Source of the DNA: SIG622 sp045604705
GTDB lineage: Bacteria; Bacillota; Clostridia; Oscillospirales; CAG-382
Assembly (NCBI GenBank): GCA_045604705.1
Contig: JAZUOO010000068.1
Location: 11,192-75,191 of the forward strand
Length of the DNA: 64,000 nt
Reading direction: 5' to 3'
How positions within the stretch are numbered: position 1 is the first letter of the stretch; each line of letters starts with the position of its first letter. The notes under the pieces were generated by a model, which was not told where the DNA came from, did no database searches, and was given only the letters and a program-made list of their open reading frames with translations. The translations under genes and the position numbers were made by a program. Positions 33,732 to 42,194 of the stretch are shown piece by piece.

Positions 33732-34277
33732 ATGGTATACGTTTTTCTCGCAAACGGTTTTGAAGAGATTGAAGCTTTGACACAGGTTGATTATCTGAGA
33801 CGTGCGGGTATTGAGCTTTATACAGTCGGAATTAATGGAGATTGTATTTACGGTGCTCATAACATTCCGATAATATGCGATAAGATAATTGAAGATATTG
33901 ATATAAAAGACAAGAATATTGACATGGTGATACTCCCGGGTGGTCTCGGAGGAGTAGATGGTATTTTAAATTGCAAAAAGGCTCTTGATTTGGTCGACTA
34001 CTGTATTGAAAATGACAAATATGTTGCGGCTATATGTGCTGCTCCCACGATACTTGCGAAAAAGGGGTATCTTCAGGGAAAACACGCAGTATGCTACCCC
34101 GCAATGCTTTATGAGCTTTCGGATTGTTCAAGTACAGCGGGCAGAGTCGCAATTGACGGAAAGTTTATTACTGCGGCTGCGGCAGGTGTATCTGAGGAAT
34201 TTTCATTTACGCTTATTGAGGTTCTTTGCGGCAGAGATGCGGCAGAGAAAGTTCGTGCGGCTATCGTTGCAAGATAA
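33732..34277 (+). CDS. DJ-1/PfpI family protein
   Basis: 181 residues. VYVFLANGFEEIEALTQVDY with the conserved Glu, VILPGGLGG, and the nucleophile elbow AAICAAPTILAKKG (Cys near residue 100), then CYP and a TAAAAGVSEEFS block are those of the DJ-1/YajL subgroup. Reported activities in the family include glyoxalase III and chaperone-like functions; none can be assigned from sequence. GAAAGGA ribosome site. Confidence 0.92.
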   Translation: MVYVFLANGFEEIEALTQVDYLRRAGIELYTVGINGDCIYGAHNIPIICDKIIEDIDIKDKNIDMVILPGGLGGVDGILNCKKALDLVDYCIENDKYVAAICAAPTILAKKGYLQGKHAVCYPAMLYELSDCSSTAGRVAIDGKFITAAAAGVSEEFSFTLIEVLCGRDAAEKVRAAIVAR

Positions 34278-34343
34278 CACACGTAAATAAAACATATATT
34301 GGCATTGCTGTATACTGTAATTACGGCAAACGGAGGAACAACT

Positions 34344-34925
34344 ATGGCAGAAATAAGAACAATAAAGAAAGAACTTCGTGAAAAATACGTTACGGAAAGA
34401 AAGAATATGCCGGTGGAGGTTCGCAAGGCACATGATTCCAAGATTCATGACAGGATTTGTGCTTCAATAACATACAGACATTCCACGGAAATTCTCCTTT
34501 ACGCCTCAATGGAAAGTGAGATTGATACATGGAAGCTCTTTGAAACTGCTGTAAAAGCAGGTAAAAAAGTTGCGTTTCCCAAAACATACGAGGATAATAC
34601 AATGAAGTATTATTATTGTAGTTCAAGAGAAGATCTTGAGCTTTGCGAAAACGGTATTTATGAACCAAAAGCAGGACTTCCCGAATATGTCCCCTCAACA
34701 CAGGCCTTGTGCATTGTCCCCGCTGTCGTATTTGACAAAGAGGGCTATCGTATAGGTTACGGTAAGGGTTTTTATGACAGATTCCTTTCCACCTTCACAG
34801 GAGTTAAGGTAGGTCTTGTTTACAGCAATATGATACTTCCCAAGGTTCCCAGAGGTAGATTTGACAAGCATGTTGATATAATCATCAGCGAAAGAGGGGT
34901 TGTGGCAGTAAATGCAACCAGATGA
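34344..34925 (+). CDS. 5-formyltetrahydrofolate cyclo-ligase
   Basis: 193 residues. KKELREKYVTERKNMP at the N-terminus, a central YASMESEIDTWKLF block, and the C-terminal YRIGYGKGFYDRFLS with GLVYSNMIL are the family signature; the enzyme converts 5-formyl-THF to methenyl-THF with ATP. GGAGG fixes the ATG at 34344; the frame extends 15 codons upstream without a site. With folT and thyX it forms a loose folate group. Overlaps the next gene by 14 bp. Confidence 0.94.
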   Translation: MAEIRTIKKELREKYVTERKNMPVEVRKAHDSKIHDRICASITYRHSTEILLYASMESEIDTWKLFETAVKAGKKVAFPKTYEDNTMKYYYCSSREDLELCENGIYEPKAGLPEYVPSTQALCIVPAVVFDKEGYRIGYGKGFYDRFLSTFTGVKVGLVYSNMILPKVPRGRFDKHVDIIISERGVVAVNATR

Positions 34926-36012
34926 CAAACAAACACAGCTAAGAAAGACAGATCGGGAAGGTCTCTTAAAAGAAAACAGGAAATCTGCATCTTTTTCGCG
35001 AAGAAAAAACGCACCTGTTCATGCTGAACAATCTGTAAAGTCTGCGCCGACAGTATATCCGAGAGAAAAAACGCCGACAATAATTCTTAAGAAATGTCAC
35101 GGACCCGTGATACTTATATGCATTGTTATGATTTTGTTTATTGCGGCACAAATACTTCTCAAGTCGCCTGCACTTAACAAACAGAATCCCTATATTGCCA
35201 TTGTCGTGGTTCAATTTTTTGTTTTTATTCTGCCTTGTGCATTTGTTTCTGCTTTCGGGAATCATAAAATGAACAGCGGACTATTCTACTACAATCTGAA
35301 ATTCTTTTCACCGAGGATGCTTGGTTTTCTATTCTCTGCCCTCGCGGTGATGCTTTTTGGAAGCATGGTGATAAAATATCTCGGGTATCTTATTTTCGGT
35401 TCTGTGGGTACTGCTACGGTTGTTTATGAGCATGACAATATGTTTGCTCTTATTGCGGCTACGGTACTTGTACCTGCTGTAACCGAGGAGATACTTTTCA
35501 GAGGTGTTGTTTTCACCGAATATGAAAAGAGAAATGTAGGAGCTTTTGGGGCGATTATAGGCAGCTCGGTGCTCTTTGCGTTCATACATTTTGATATGGG
35601 TAATTTTATTTCCTATCTGTTTGCGGGAGTGATTCTTGCCGTTGTCATTCATGTTACCCGTTCGCTTATTGCACCGATCCTGATACATCTGTTAAATAAC
35701 ACAATTTGCCTGTTTACGGATACATTTCTGAAAAGAGTTTCAAAAGAGAGTATAAGTACCTTTTTTGTCTTATTCCTTCTCACGGTTATATTTCTTGTCT
35801 CTCTTTTTATTTTTATTGAGAGTCTTGAGTGGATATGTTCAACAAAAGCTAATAGAAAAACAGGTAAGGATTCTTTCAGTGAGCAGAACGATAACTTAAG
35901 ACTTGTGCCTAAAAATACAAAATTATCGAGAATATTTTCAAGCGTTTTTCTTACACCTGCATTTATTGTCGTAATAATTCTTTATATTATAAATTTGGTA
36001 GCTTTTAATTAA
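34912..36012 (+). CDS. CPBP family intramembrane metalloprotease
   Basis: 366 residues with a polar, basic N-terminal tail of about 60 residues, then about eight membrane segments. The Abi/CPBP motifs EEILFRGVVFTEYEKR (about residues 192-207) and FAFIHFD (about 223) contain the Glu-Glu, Arg and His of the active site. The family includes CAAX-type prenyl endopeptidases and bacteriocin self-immunity proteins; no bacteriocin genes are near. The ATG lies within the end of the cyclo-ligase gene. Confidence 0.88.
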   Translation: MQPDDKQTQLRKTDREGLLKENRKSASFSRRKNAPVHAEQSVKSAPTVYPREKTPTIILKKCHGPVILICIVMILFIAAQILLKSPALNKQNPYIAIVVVQFFVFILPCAFVSAFGNHKMNSGLFYYNLKFFSPRMLGFLFSALAVMLFGSMVIKYLGYLIFGSVGTATVVYEHDNMFALIAATVLVPAVTEEILFRGVVFTEYEKRNVGAFGAIIGSSVLFAFIHFDMGNFISYLFAGVILAVVIHVTRSLIAPILIHLLNNTICLFTDTFLKRVSKESISTFFVLFLLTVIFLVSLFIFIESLEWICSTKANRKTGKDSFSEQNDNLRLVPKNTKLSRIFSSVFLTPAFIVVIILYIINLVAFN

Positions 36013-36030
36013 ATCGAAGGAGGTGGACAA

Positions 36031-38856
36031 ATGAATTCAAAGGATAAGATTTCAATCGGATTCGACGAGCTTCGGAACAGTGTCAATAAAGAGCTTTACG
36101 GACGCAGTAATTCATCTGAGTCCGATCCCTTACAAATTAATAATACAAAACCCGCTTCCGACGAAATTTCCGATGTAAATTCATTTAACGATAAAACTGT
36201 TAAGACTTCCGACGGAACAAGGGTTTTTAATACCACAAAATACGATACGGCAGCTATTCATGCGTCAAATGTAGGCACTGCACCCGGAATGCTGTCTAAT
36301 GGCAGTTATAAAAAGGTTGTTTCTAATCAGAATATACCCAATATAGATGTAACAGACAACGCTGTTTCATCATCAAATCCCACTTGGACAAAGACAAATG
36401 ATGATAGTGGTGCAAATAGTGCGGCGCCGGTTACGAATAGCAATACTACAAGAGTTACATCAAATAATGGTGTAAATAAAGTTGGTTCCTTTTCGAACCA
36501 AAACGCCGGAAGCGTTGTTCCTAACAACGGTATGAACAGGACTGCCCCGACTGCTAATCCAAATGCAGTGGGTAATAATCCGAATAATGGCGGTGCTCGT
36601 GGCGGTGCTGCTTTTGTTCCTACACCTAATAATATTACGAGAGTTATGCCTCGAACATCGGTGGCAAAAGGCAGTGCTCAGAATAACAGTACAACAAGAA
36701 TTATGCCCGGGGTTTCTCCATTCGTTAACAAAAGTTCCGGATATAATACCAATGATACAACCATAACGCAGAGACAGCCGAATTTTAACAGCTCGGCAAC
36801 TTCGGACACCAAGAAGATTACTTACAATGTGCGTACTTCTGCGGATAATGATAGTAACAGAAGGACTGTTCTCATGGGAAGTGTCCCCGCAGGTGCTACA
36901 TGTGTTTCACGCAGTAGGGTTTCCGATAAAAAGACTACAATTATGCCCACAATTCGCCCCGGATCGGCAAGTGCGAAACCCACAGGAGCTGATGCAGTCT
37001 CAAAAAAGAAAAAAAGACGTAAGAATAAAGGCAATCCTTTGGCTGGCGTTATTAAATTTGTTCTTTATGTTTCTTTTGTCATTGTAACTTCCATTTTCCT
37101 TGCAAAATACTTTATAGGCGTCGGAAATGATATATTCGCTTTCATCAAGGACACTTATAATTTCACGGATACGGTATATTCGGTCAAGGGAGAAGCCACT
37201 AATTCTTTCAAGATCACCGATACCAAGCTGAGCGGAGATAAATTTGAATTTTCATATGCATTTAAAAATCCGTTGACCGAGGAAGAAAAGAATACACTTG
37301 ACGCTACTGTTATCGTGATCAGCGCAAAGGATAATTCCGTGATTCATAATTACGGTAAGTTCTATGAGAATGTTTCGGAAGGAAAACCCATATCTGTTGA
37401 CCTTTCAAACGCAAAAATGACGGATGGTGAATATCTGCTTCGTCTTACGGTAAATACCGGTAACAGTGTTTCATATATAACCGAATTTACGTTCAGCAAA
37501 AAATTCGTAGATATAACGATAAAAGATGAGGCTTCCACAGGTGAGGTCGCAAGACTTCTTGAAGAAAACGGTGTAATAGATCATCCGACGGCATTCAAGC
37601 TTTACGCTAATCTGAAAAAAGACGGCAAAGCGAAGTATATTGCCGGCTCACATCAGCTATACCTCGGTATGGACTACGATGAGATTATATCGGCAATTTC
37701 TCCGAAAGCATATACGAGAAGTATTGTTAAGCTCACTTTCCCCGAGGGTGCAACAGTTGACGATATTATAAACAGACTGATTAATGGTGGAGTGCAAAAC
37801 TCAAAACAGGATTATATTGAAGCCTTGAAAAAGTACGATGTATATGACTATCGCTTTGTTGACCTTTTGAAAGAACAGGGACTCAGGGACGGACGAGTAT
37901 ATTCTCTTGAAGGATACTTGTTCCCCGACACATATGAGTTCTACACAGATTCTTCACCGGAAGCTGTTATTGACAAATTCCTTGCCAACTTTGATGCAAA
38001 GTTCGATGAGTCTTTCTATGATGAAGCAGAAAGACTCGGATTGACAGTCGATGAAATAATCACAATTGCTTCACTTGTTGAAACTGAAGCAGGAAATTCC
38101 GATGATAAAGGTAATATTGCATCGGTATTCCACAACAGACTCAATAATGCTGCACTATTCCGCTATCTTGAATCGGATGCAACAACGGACTATGCTTCAT
38201 ATAATCTAAAATCAAATCTTAAGCTTACAGAATATAAGTGTCGTAAATGCGGTGAAAAAGCTACAAAATTTGCCACAAAATGCAGTAACTGCGGTAATTC
38301 CAATTCTTACGATGATTACAAGTGTGCAAGCTTCAGTGTGGATCTCTCCGCTTATAATCTGATAGATGCCGATTACTATATAAACTTCAATATGAGAACG
38401 GACACAACCCGATCGGTAGTATTGGTTCATATTAACAAGAAAACTGTCGGCGAAAAAGAGGTATACAGTATAACTTCGCAAACCACCTCCGACACACCCG
38501 CAAACGGTGATCTTAAGATTACCATTGCAAATGTTAATATTGATGCAGACAATATTCTCACCTGTGAGTTTAAATTGGAGCATAGCTTTGATTCCGAAAC
38601 ATTTATCAAGTTCCCGATGAAGCTTAATCTTTTCAGAACAGCTTACAACACCTATCTTACCGAAGGCATTATGCCAAGTGCTGTTGCAAATCCCGGATAT
38701 GAATCCATTATTGCGGCACTCTATCCCAATTCTACAAATTATTACTTCTTTGTCGCGGATAGCAGCGGTGATTCTCACTTCTCGACAACCAACGATGAGC
38801 ACAATGCAAAAATTGCCCAGCTGGAAAAAGTCGGTAAGGCGGTTTCAGCCAATTAA
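36031..38856 (+). CDS. mltG: Endolytic transglycosylase MltG with long N-terminal region and zinc-ribbon insertion
   Basis: A 941-residue protein, over twice the normal ~340-400. Residues 1-325 are low-complexity, rich in Asn, Thr and Ser; a basic cluster (KKKKRRKNKGNP) precedes one membrane helix at about 337-364. Next comes an extra beta-rich segment (~375-490), then the MltG region: a LysM-like part (STGEVARLLEENGVI) and the catalytic IASLVETEAG with Glu at about 684, which cleaves nascent glycan strands. VFHNRLNNAA follows. The normal domain is then broken by ~150 residues containing C737-x2-C740-x10-C751-x2-C754 and a second beta-rich stretch, before resuming at AYNTYLTEGIMPSAVANPG and FFVADSSGDSHF. 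The normal QSDPT strand is altered to LESDATTDYA. Ribosome site AAGGAGG. Confidence 0.92.
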   Translation: MNSKDKISIGFDELRNSVNKELYGRSNSSESDPLQINNTKPASDEISDVNSFNDKTVKTSDGTRVFNTTKYDTAAIHASNVGTAPGMLSNGSYKKVVSNQNIPNIDVTDNAVSSSNPTWTKTNDDSGANSAAPVTNSNTTRVTSNNGVNKVGSFSNQNAGSVVPNNGMNRTAPTANPNAVGNNPNNGGARGGAAFVPTPNNITRVMPRTSVAKGSAQNNSTTRIMPGVSPFVNKSSGYNTNDTTITQRQPNFNSSATSDTKKITYNVRTSADNDSNRRTVLMGSVPAGATCVSRSRVSDKKTTIMPTIRPGSASAKPTGADAVSKKKKRRKNKGNPLAGVIKFVLYVSFVIVTSIFLAKYFIGVGNDIFAFIKDTYNFTDTVYSVKGEATNSFKITDTKLSGDKFEFSYAFKNPLTEEEKNTLDATVIVISAKDNSVIHNYGKFYENVSEGKPISVDLSNAKMTDGEYLLRLTVNTGNSVSYITEFTFSKKFVDITIKDEASTGEVARLLEENGVIDHPTAFKLYANLKKDGKAKYIAGSHQLYLGMDYDEIISAISPKAYTRSIVKLTFPEGATVDDIINRLINGGVQNSKQDYIEALKKYDVYDYRFVDLLKEQGLRDGRVYSLEGYLFPDTYEFYTDSSPEAVIDKFLANFDAKFDESFYDEAERLGLTVDEIITIASLVETEAGNSDDKGNIASVFHNRLNNAALFRYLESDATTDYASYNLKSNLKLTEYKCRKCGEKATKFATKCSNCGNSNSYDDYKCASFSVDLSAYNLIDADYYINFNMRTDTTRSVVLVHINKKTVGEKEVYSITSQTTSDTPANGDLKITIANVNIDADNILTCEFKLEHSFDSETFIKFPMKLNLFRTAYNTYLTEGIMPSAVANPGYESIIAALYPNSTNYYFFVADSSGDSHFSTTNDEHNAKIAQLEKVGKAVSAN

Positions 38857-38863
38857 GAAAAGT

Positions 38864-38891
38864 CCCGACCGTGCATATCAGTACGGTCGGG
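38864..38891 (+). terminator. Terminator after mltG
   Basis: Nine-pair stem CCCGACCGT (38864-38872) / ACGGTCGGG (38883-38891), then TTAATTTAA. Confidence 0.8.
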
Positions 38892-38978
38892 TTAATTTAA
38901 GACGACAAAATTATTCCATAAAATCAGGGTAGAAGTTTTGAATCTTTCCTTTTACTCTGTTATATTGAAAGGATTATT

Positions 38979-40226
38979 ATGAACATGAAGCGTCCCGAAA
39001 TTCTTGCCCCCAGCGGCAACTTTGAAAAAATGAAATTCGCCATTCTCTACGGTGCAGATGCAGTTTATCTTGCAGGTGAACAGTTTGGCATGAGAACCGC
39101 TTCGGACAATTTTACAAGAGATGAACTGAAGACGGCTGTCGAATATGCTCACCAAAGAGGCGTAAAGGTATATGTAACGGTAAATATCCTCCCCCACCCG
39201 ACAGAGCAAAAACGTATTCCCGAATATCTTGAATATCTCGAAAGCATCAAACCGGATGCGCTTATCATATCGGATCTCGGGGTTTTCTCCATGGCAAAAA
39301 AATATGCTCCAAGTATTCAGCTTCACGTTTCCACACAGGCAAGCACGGTAAATGCGGAAGCTTGTAAGATGTGGCACTCGTTGGGAGCGTCAAGGATTGT
39401 ACTTGCTCGGGAACTGAGTCTTGCGGAAATATGTGATATAAGAAATAACATTCCTCCCGATCTTGAACTTGAAGCGTTTGTTCATGGGGCGATGTGTGTT
39501 TCATATTCGGGGAGATGTCTGTTATCAAATTTCTTTACCTGCAGAGATGCAAATAGAGGAAATTGTGCGCAACCCTGTAGATGGGAATATAATGTCAAAG
39601 AGATTCGTGCCTGCATTTCTGAGGTTAAGCGTCCGGAGGATGTTATAGAGGTCATCCAGGATGAGGGCGGTACATATCTTTTCAGTTCAAAGGATATGTG
39701 TATGATTGAGCATATTAGAGAGCTGTGTGAGGCGGGAATTGACAGTCTAAAAATCGAGGGCAGAGTCAAGAGTGCTTATTATACGGCTGTTACAGCAAAT
39801 GCTTATAAACGTGAGGTCAATTCCTATTTTAAATCGCCTGAAAATTACCGCATGGATCCTGAATCCCTTGAAATGCTTGAAAGTGTAAGCCACAGACGTT
39901 ACGGTACAGGTTACTATTTTGATACACCGATTGAAAATGCACAGATTGCCGAGGAGGGCGGTTATGTGCGTGAAAAGTCATTCCTTGCGACTGTTGAAAG
40001 CTATGATGCAAAAACGGGCAGATGTACGCTTCTTCAGCGAAATAAGACTGTTGAGGGTGAAAAAGTGCGTGTACTCTCCCCTTTTAAAGCTTCAAGGGAG
40101 CTTCTCCTTGAAGATATGCGTGATGAAAAAGGTAATCCCATTCCATCCTCGCCACATCCTAAGATGTTGTATTCTGTGAAAGCACCCTTTGAGGTACATG
40201 AGGGAGATATACTCTGCGGACTGTGA
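38979..40226 (+). CDS. U32 family peptidase / tRNA hydroxylation protein TrhP-like
   Basis: 415 residues. EILAPSGNFEKMKFAILYGADAVYL, then TVNILPHP, VSTQASTVNA, the four-cysteine cluster region GAMCVSYSGRCLLSNF through ANRGNCAQPCRWEY, and SKDMCMIEHI are U32/TrhP hallmarks. Related proteins (YegQ/TrhP) install 5-hydroxyuridine at the tRNA wobble position, with an iron-sulfur cluster; peptidase activity is doubtful for most members. GAAAGGA lies just before the ATG. Followed 1 bp later by the DUF1294 gene. Confidence 0.92.
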   Translation: MNMKRPEILAPSGNFEKMKFAILYGADAVYLAGEQFGMRTASDNFTRDELKTAVEYAHQRGVKVYVTVNILPHPTEQKRIPEYLEYLESIKPDALIISDLGVFSMAKKYAPSIQLHVSTQASTVNAEACKMWHSLGASRIVLARELSLAEICDIRNNIPPDLELEAFVHGAMCVSYSGRCLLSNFFTCRDANRGNCAQPCRWEYNVKEIRACISEVKRPEDVIEVIQDEGGTYLFSSKDMCMIEHIRELCEAGIDSLKIEGRVKSAYYTAVTANAYKREVNSYFKSPENYRMDPESLEMLESVSHRRYGTGYYFDTPIENAQIAEEGGYVREKSFLATVESYDAKTGRCTLLQRNKTVEGEKVRVLSPFKASRELLLEDMRDEKGNPIPSSPHPKMLYSVKAPFEVHEGDILCGL

Positions 40227-40227
40227 C

Positions 40228-40589
40228 ATGGAAAGTTTTTTAAATTTTTTATTTGATATAAAGTATATATTTTTGATATATATTTTAGTCGTAAATATAC
40301 TAGCTTTTATTTTATGCGGAATTGACAAAAAATTTGCTGAAAACAGACTGCCAAGGGTCAGAGAACGGACTTTTTATTTTCTGTCATTTATTGGCGGTGC
40401 AGCATTGATGTTGCTCGGAATGTGCATTTTAAACATAAAATTAAAAAAAGCGGTTTTGTTATTCTTATACCTTGTTTTATTTTGATACATCTCATTATTC
40501 TTCTCCTGCTTGAAATTAGATTTGATTTTTTATCAGTTAATATTTTAAAAAATTTTATTTGCCCCCTTGACAAATCATTCAACATATGA
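40228..40589 (+). pseudogene. DUF1294 membrane protein, apparently frameshifted near the C-terminus
   Basis: From the ATG at 40228 the first 67 codons match DUF1294: a first membrane helix, CGIDKKFAENRLPRVRERT and LSFIGGAALMLLGM. The family then continues with a Phe-x-His-Lys-x-x-Lys block and an Ile-Pro. In the current frame this reads LNIKLKK and stops at 40485 after 85 residues; in the next frame, from 40431, the text is KHKIKKSGFVILIP, the expected block, running to a stop at 40587. One T missing from the TTTT run at 40427-40430 restores it. The extended frame overlaps the tRNA promoter, which is unusual. DUF1294 function is unknown. Confidence 0.65.
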
Positions 40590-40595
40590 TATAAT
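40567..40595 (+). promoter_or_regulatory. Consensus promoter of tRNA-Glu
   Basis: Perfect TTGACA (40567-40572), 17 bp, perfect TATAAT (40590-40595), with the predicted start about 12 bp before the tRNA. Confidence 0.92.
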
Positions 40596-40613
40596 ACTCG
40601 TTGTTGAGTGAAT

Positions 40614-40688
40614 GGCCCGTTGGTCAAGCGGCTAAGACATCGCCCTCTCACGGCGAAAACATGGGTTCGATTCCCGTACGGGTCACCA
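40614..40688 (+). tRNA. tRNA-Glu (anticodon CTC)
   Basis: A 75-nt tRNA including an encoded CCA. Acceptor GGCCCGT (40614-40620) pairs with ACGGGTC (40678-40684) with one G-T; anticodon stem TCGCC/GGCGA closes the loop CTCTCAC, giving anticodon CTC (40647-40649), which reads GAG. The T-loop GGTTCGATTCC is standard. It is transcribed alone from its own consensus promoter. Confidence 0.96.
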
Positions 40689-40772
40689 AACAAGAGTCAG
40701 ACGAACACCAAACCATACAATATATTTGATTGAATGGTTAATAGTGTTAAACCTTGAACTCGAATAAAGAAG

Positions 40773-40803
40773 AGAGCTACCGATTGCGGTGGCTCTTATT
40801 TGT
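40773..40803 (+). terminator. Terminator after tRNA-Glu
   Basis: AGAGCTACC (40773-40781) with GGTGGCTCT (40788-40796), one T-G pair, followed by TATTTGTT. Confidence 0.75.
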
Positions 40804-40983
40804 TACCCTTGCTTTATTGTATGTTCCTGAATAATATCCTGCTTCTCTCGGTTTCAACAAATTCTATGAGGTTACAGCTCAGACACATGAATGTCCTTAG
40901 TGATTACGTCACTTTATTCCACACAAGGTACTACAGATTTATTTTAAGTTATTTTAACTCAAAATCATTGAAATGTTACTGTT

Positions 40984-41008
40984 AAAAAAAAGCGGTTGTT
41001 ACACCGCT
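40984..41008 (-). terminator. Terminator of the arg operon
   Basis: AGCGGT (40991-40996) / ACCGCT (41003-41008); read on the minus strand the stem is followed by seven T residues (40984-40990). Confidence 0.8.
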
Positions 41009-41015
41009 AAAATTT

Positions 41016-42182
41016 TTATTCCGCACAAGTTTCTTTTATGATATTGACTGCTCTTACAAGTAATTCGAAAGGAATGTTGAGCGCCGGGAGAAGTCTTACT
41101 TTTGTTTTTGCAGTAAGACAAAGGACACCCTTTCTCATACACTTTTTTACAATTTCAGTTGCGGGTTTTTCTGTCTCGATACCAATCATAAGTCCCATTC
41201 CTGAAATTCCCTTTACGCCCTTTGCGTCTTTAAGGGCTTCGAAAATATAGTCACTTTTCTTTTTTACATCTGCAAGAAATGTGTCGTTGATCCTTTCGAG
41301 AATATTGACAGCACCGGCACAGCACACGGGATTTCCACCGAAAGTTGAACCGTGATCCCCGAATCCTAAGACATTTTCAACCTTTTCTCCGAGCATACAA
41401 GCACCGAGAGGAAGTCCTCCACCTAATCCTTTGGCAGTGGTAACGATGTCAGGTTTTACACCGTAATTCATATATGCATAGAGCTCACCTGTTCTTCCGT
41501 TACCTGTTTGTACTTCGTCAACTATAAAGATGATGTCTTCTTTCTCACATATTTCGCCTATTGCCTTTACAAACTCAGGATTCTGTGGATTTACGCCACC
41601 TTCGCCCTGAATACATTCTATCATTATAGCGGCAATTTTGTTCTCCTTAACGAGCTTTCTAAGGTTTTCAATATCTCCTGCGGGAGTGTGGATGAATCCG
41701 GGTGTCAAGGGCTGAAAAAGTTCGTGATAATGCTCCTGACCTGTTGCGGCGAGAGTTGTCAATGTTCTGCCGTGGAAGCTGTTTTCGAGGGTGATTATTG
41801 TGTAAGTGTCCGCCCCTTTTTTTTCTGCGGCATACTTTCTTGCTGCCTTTATTGCACATTCATTTGCTTCCGCCCCTGAGTTTGAAAAGAATACCTTTTT
41901 TAGTCCTGTTCTCTCGCAGAGCATCCTTGCAAGTACAGCACACGGTTCCGTATAGTAGAGATTGGATGTATGCTGAAGCTTTGTAAGCTGGTCTGTCACT
42001 GCCTTTACCCACTCATCATCTGCGATACCGAAGCTTGTTACCGCAATCCCTGAGCCCAGGTCAATATATTCATTTCCTTCGGTGTCAATTACCATTGAAC
42101 CTTTACCGGAGACTATTCCCACAGGAAAACGAGCATACGTTCCGGCAACGTATTTCTTATCTGTTTCTGTTATAAAACTCAT
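41016..42182 (-). CDS. argD: Acetylornithine aminotransferase
   Basis: 388 residues, class III PLP aminotransferase converting N-acetylglutamate semialdehyde to N-acetylornithine. FFSNSGAEANECAIKAARKY, NSFHGRTL, IVDEVQTGNGRTGELYAY and the PLP lysine in TTAKGLGGGLPLG are complete. Last gene of argCJBD; 12 bp after argB with a GAAAGGA site. Confidence 0.96.
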   Translation of the reverse strand: MSFITETDKKYVAGTYARFPVGIVSGKGSMVIDTEGNEYIDLGSGIAVTSFGIADDEWVKAVTDQLTKLQHTSNLYYTEPCAVLARMLCERTGLKKVFFSNSGAEANECAIKAARKYAAEKKGADTYTIITLENSFHGRTLTTLAATGQEHYHELFQPLTPGFIHTPAGDIENLRKLVKENKIAAIMIECIQGEGGVNPQNPEFVKAIGEICEKEDIIFIVDEVQTGNGRTGELYAYMNYGVKPDIVTTAKGLGGGLPLGACMLGEKVENVLGFGDHGSTFGGNPVCCAGAVNILERINDTFLADVKKKSDYIFEALKDAKGVKGISGMGLMIGIETEKPATEIVKKCMRKGVLCLTAKTKVRLLPALNIPFELLVRAVNIIKETCAE

Positions 42183-42194
42183 TATATTTTCCTT

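Larger units (their letters stand above)
40689..41015. other. Intergenic region after tRNA-Glu
   Basis: Apart from the tRNA terminator (40773-40803) and the argD terminator (40984-41008) nothing was recognised; a 61-codon frame at 40800 has no ribosome site or coding look. Confidence 0.5.

Noticed and set aside
38938..38966. TTGAAT-17-TATATT before the U32 gene
   Set aside because: The predicted start would fall almost on the ATG and remove the ribosome site, so it is probably chance.
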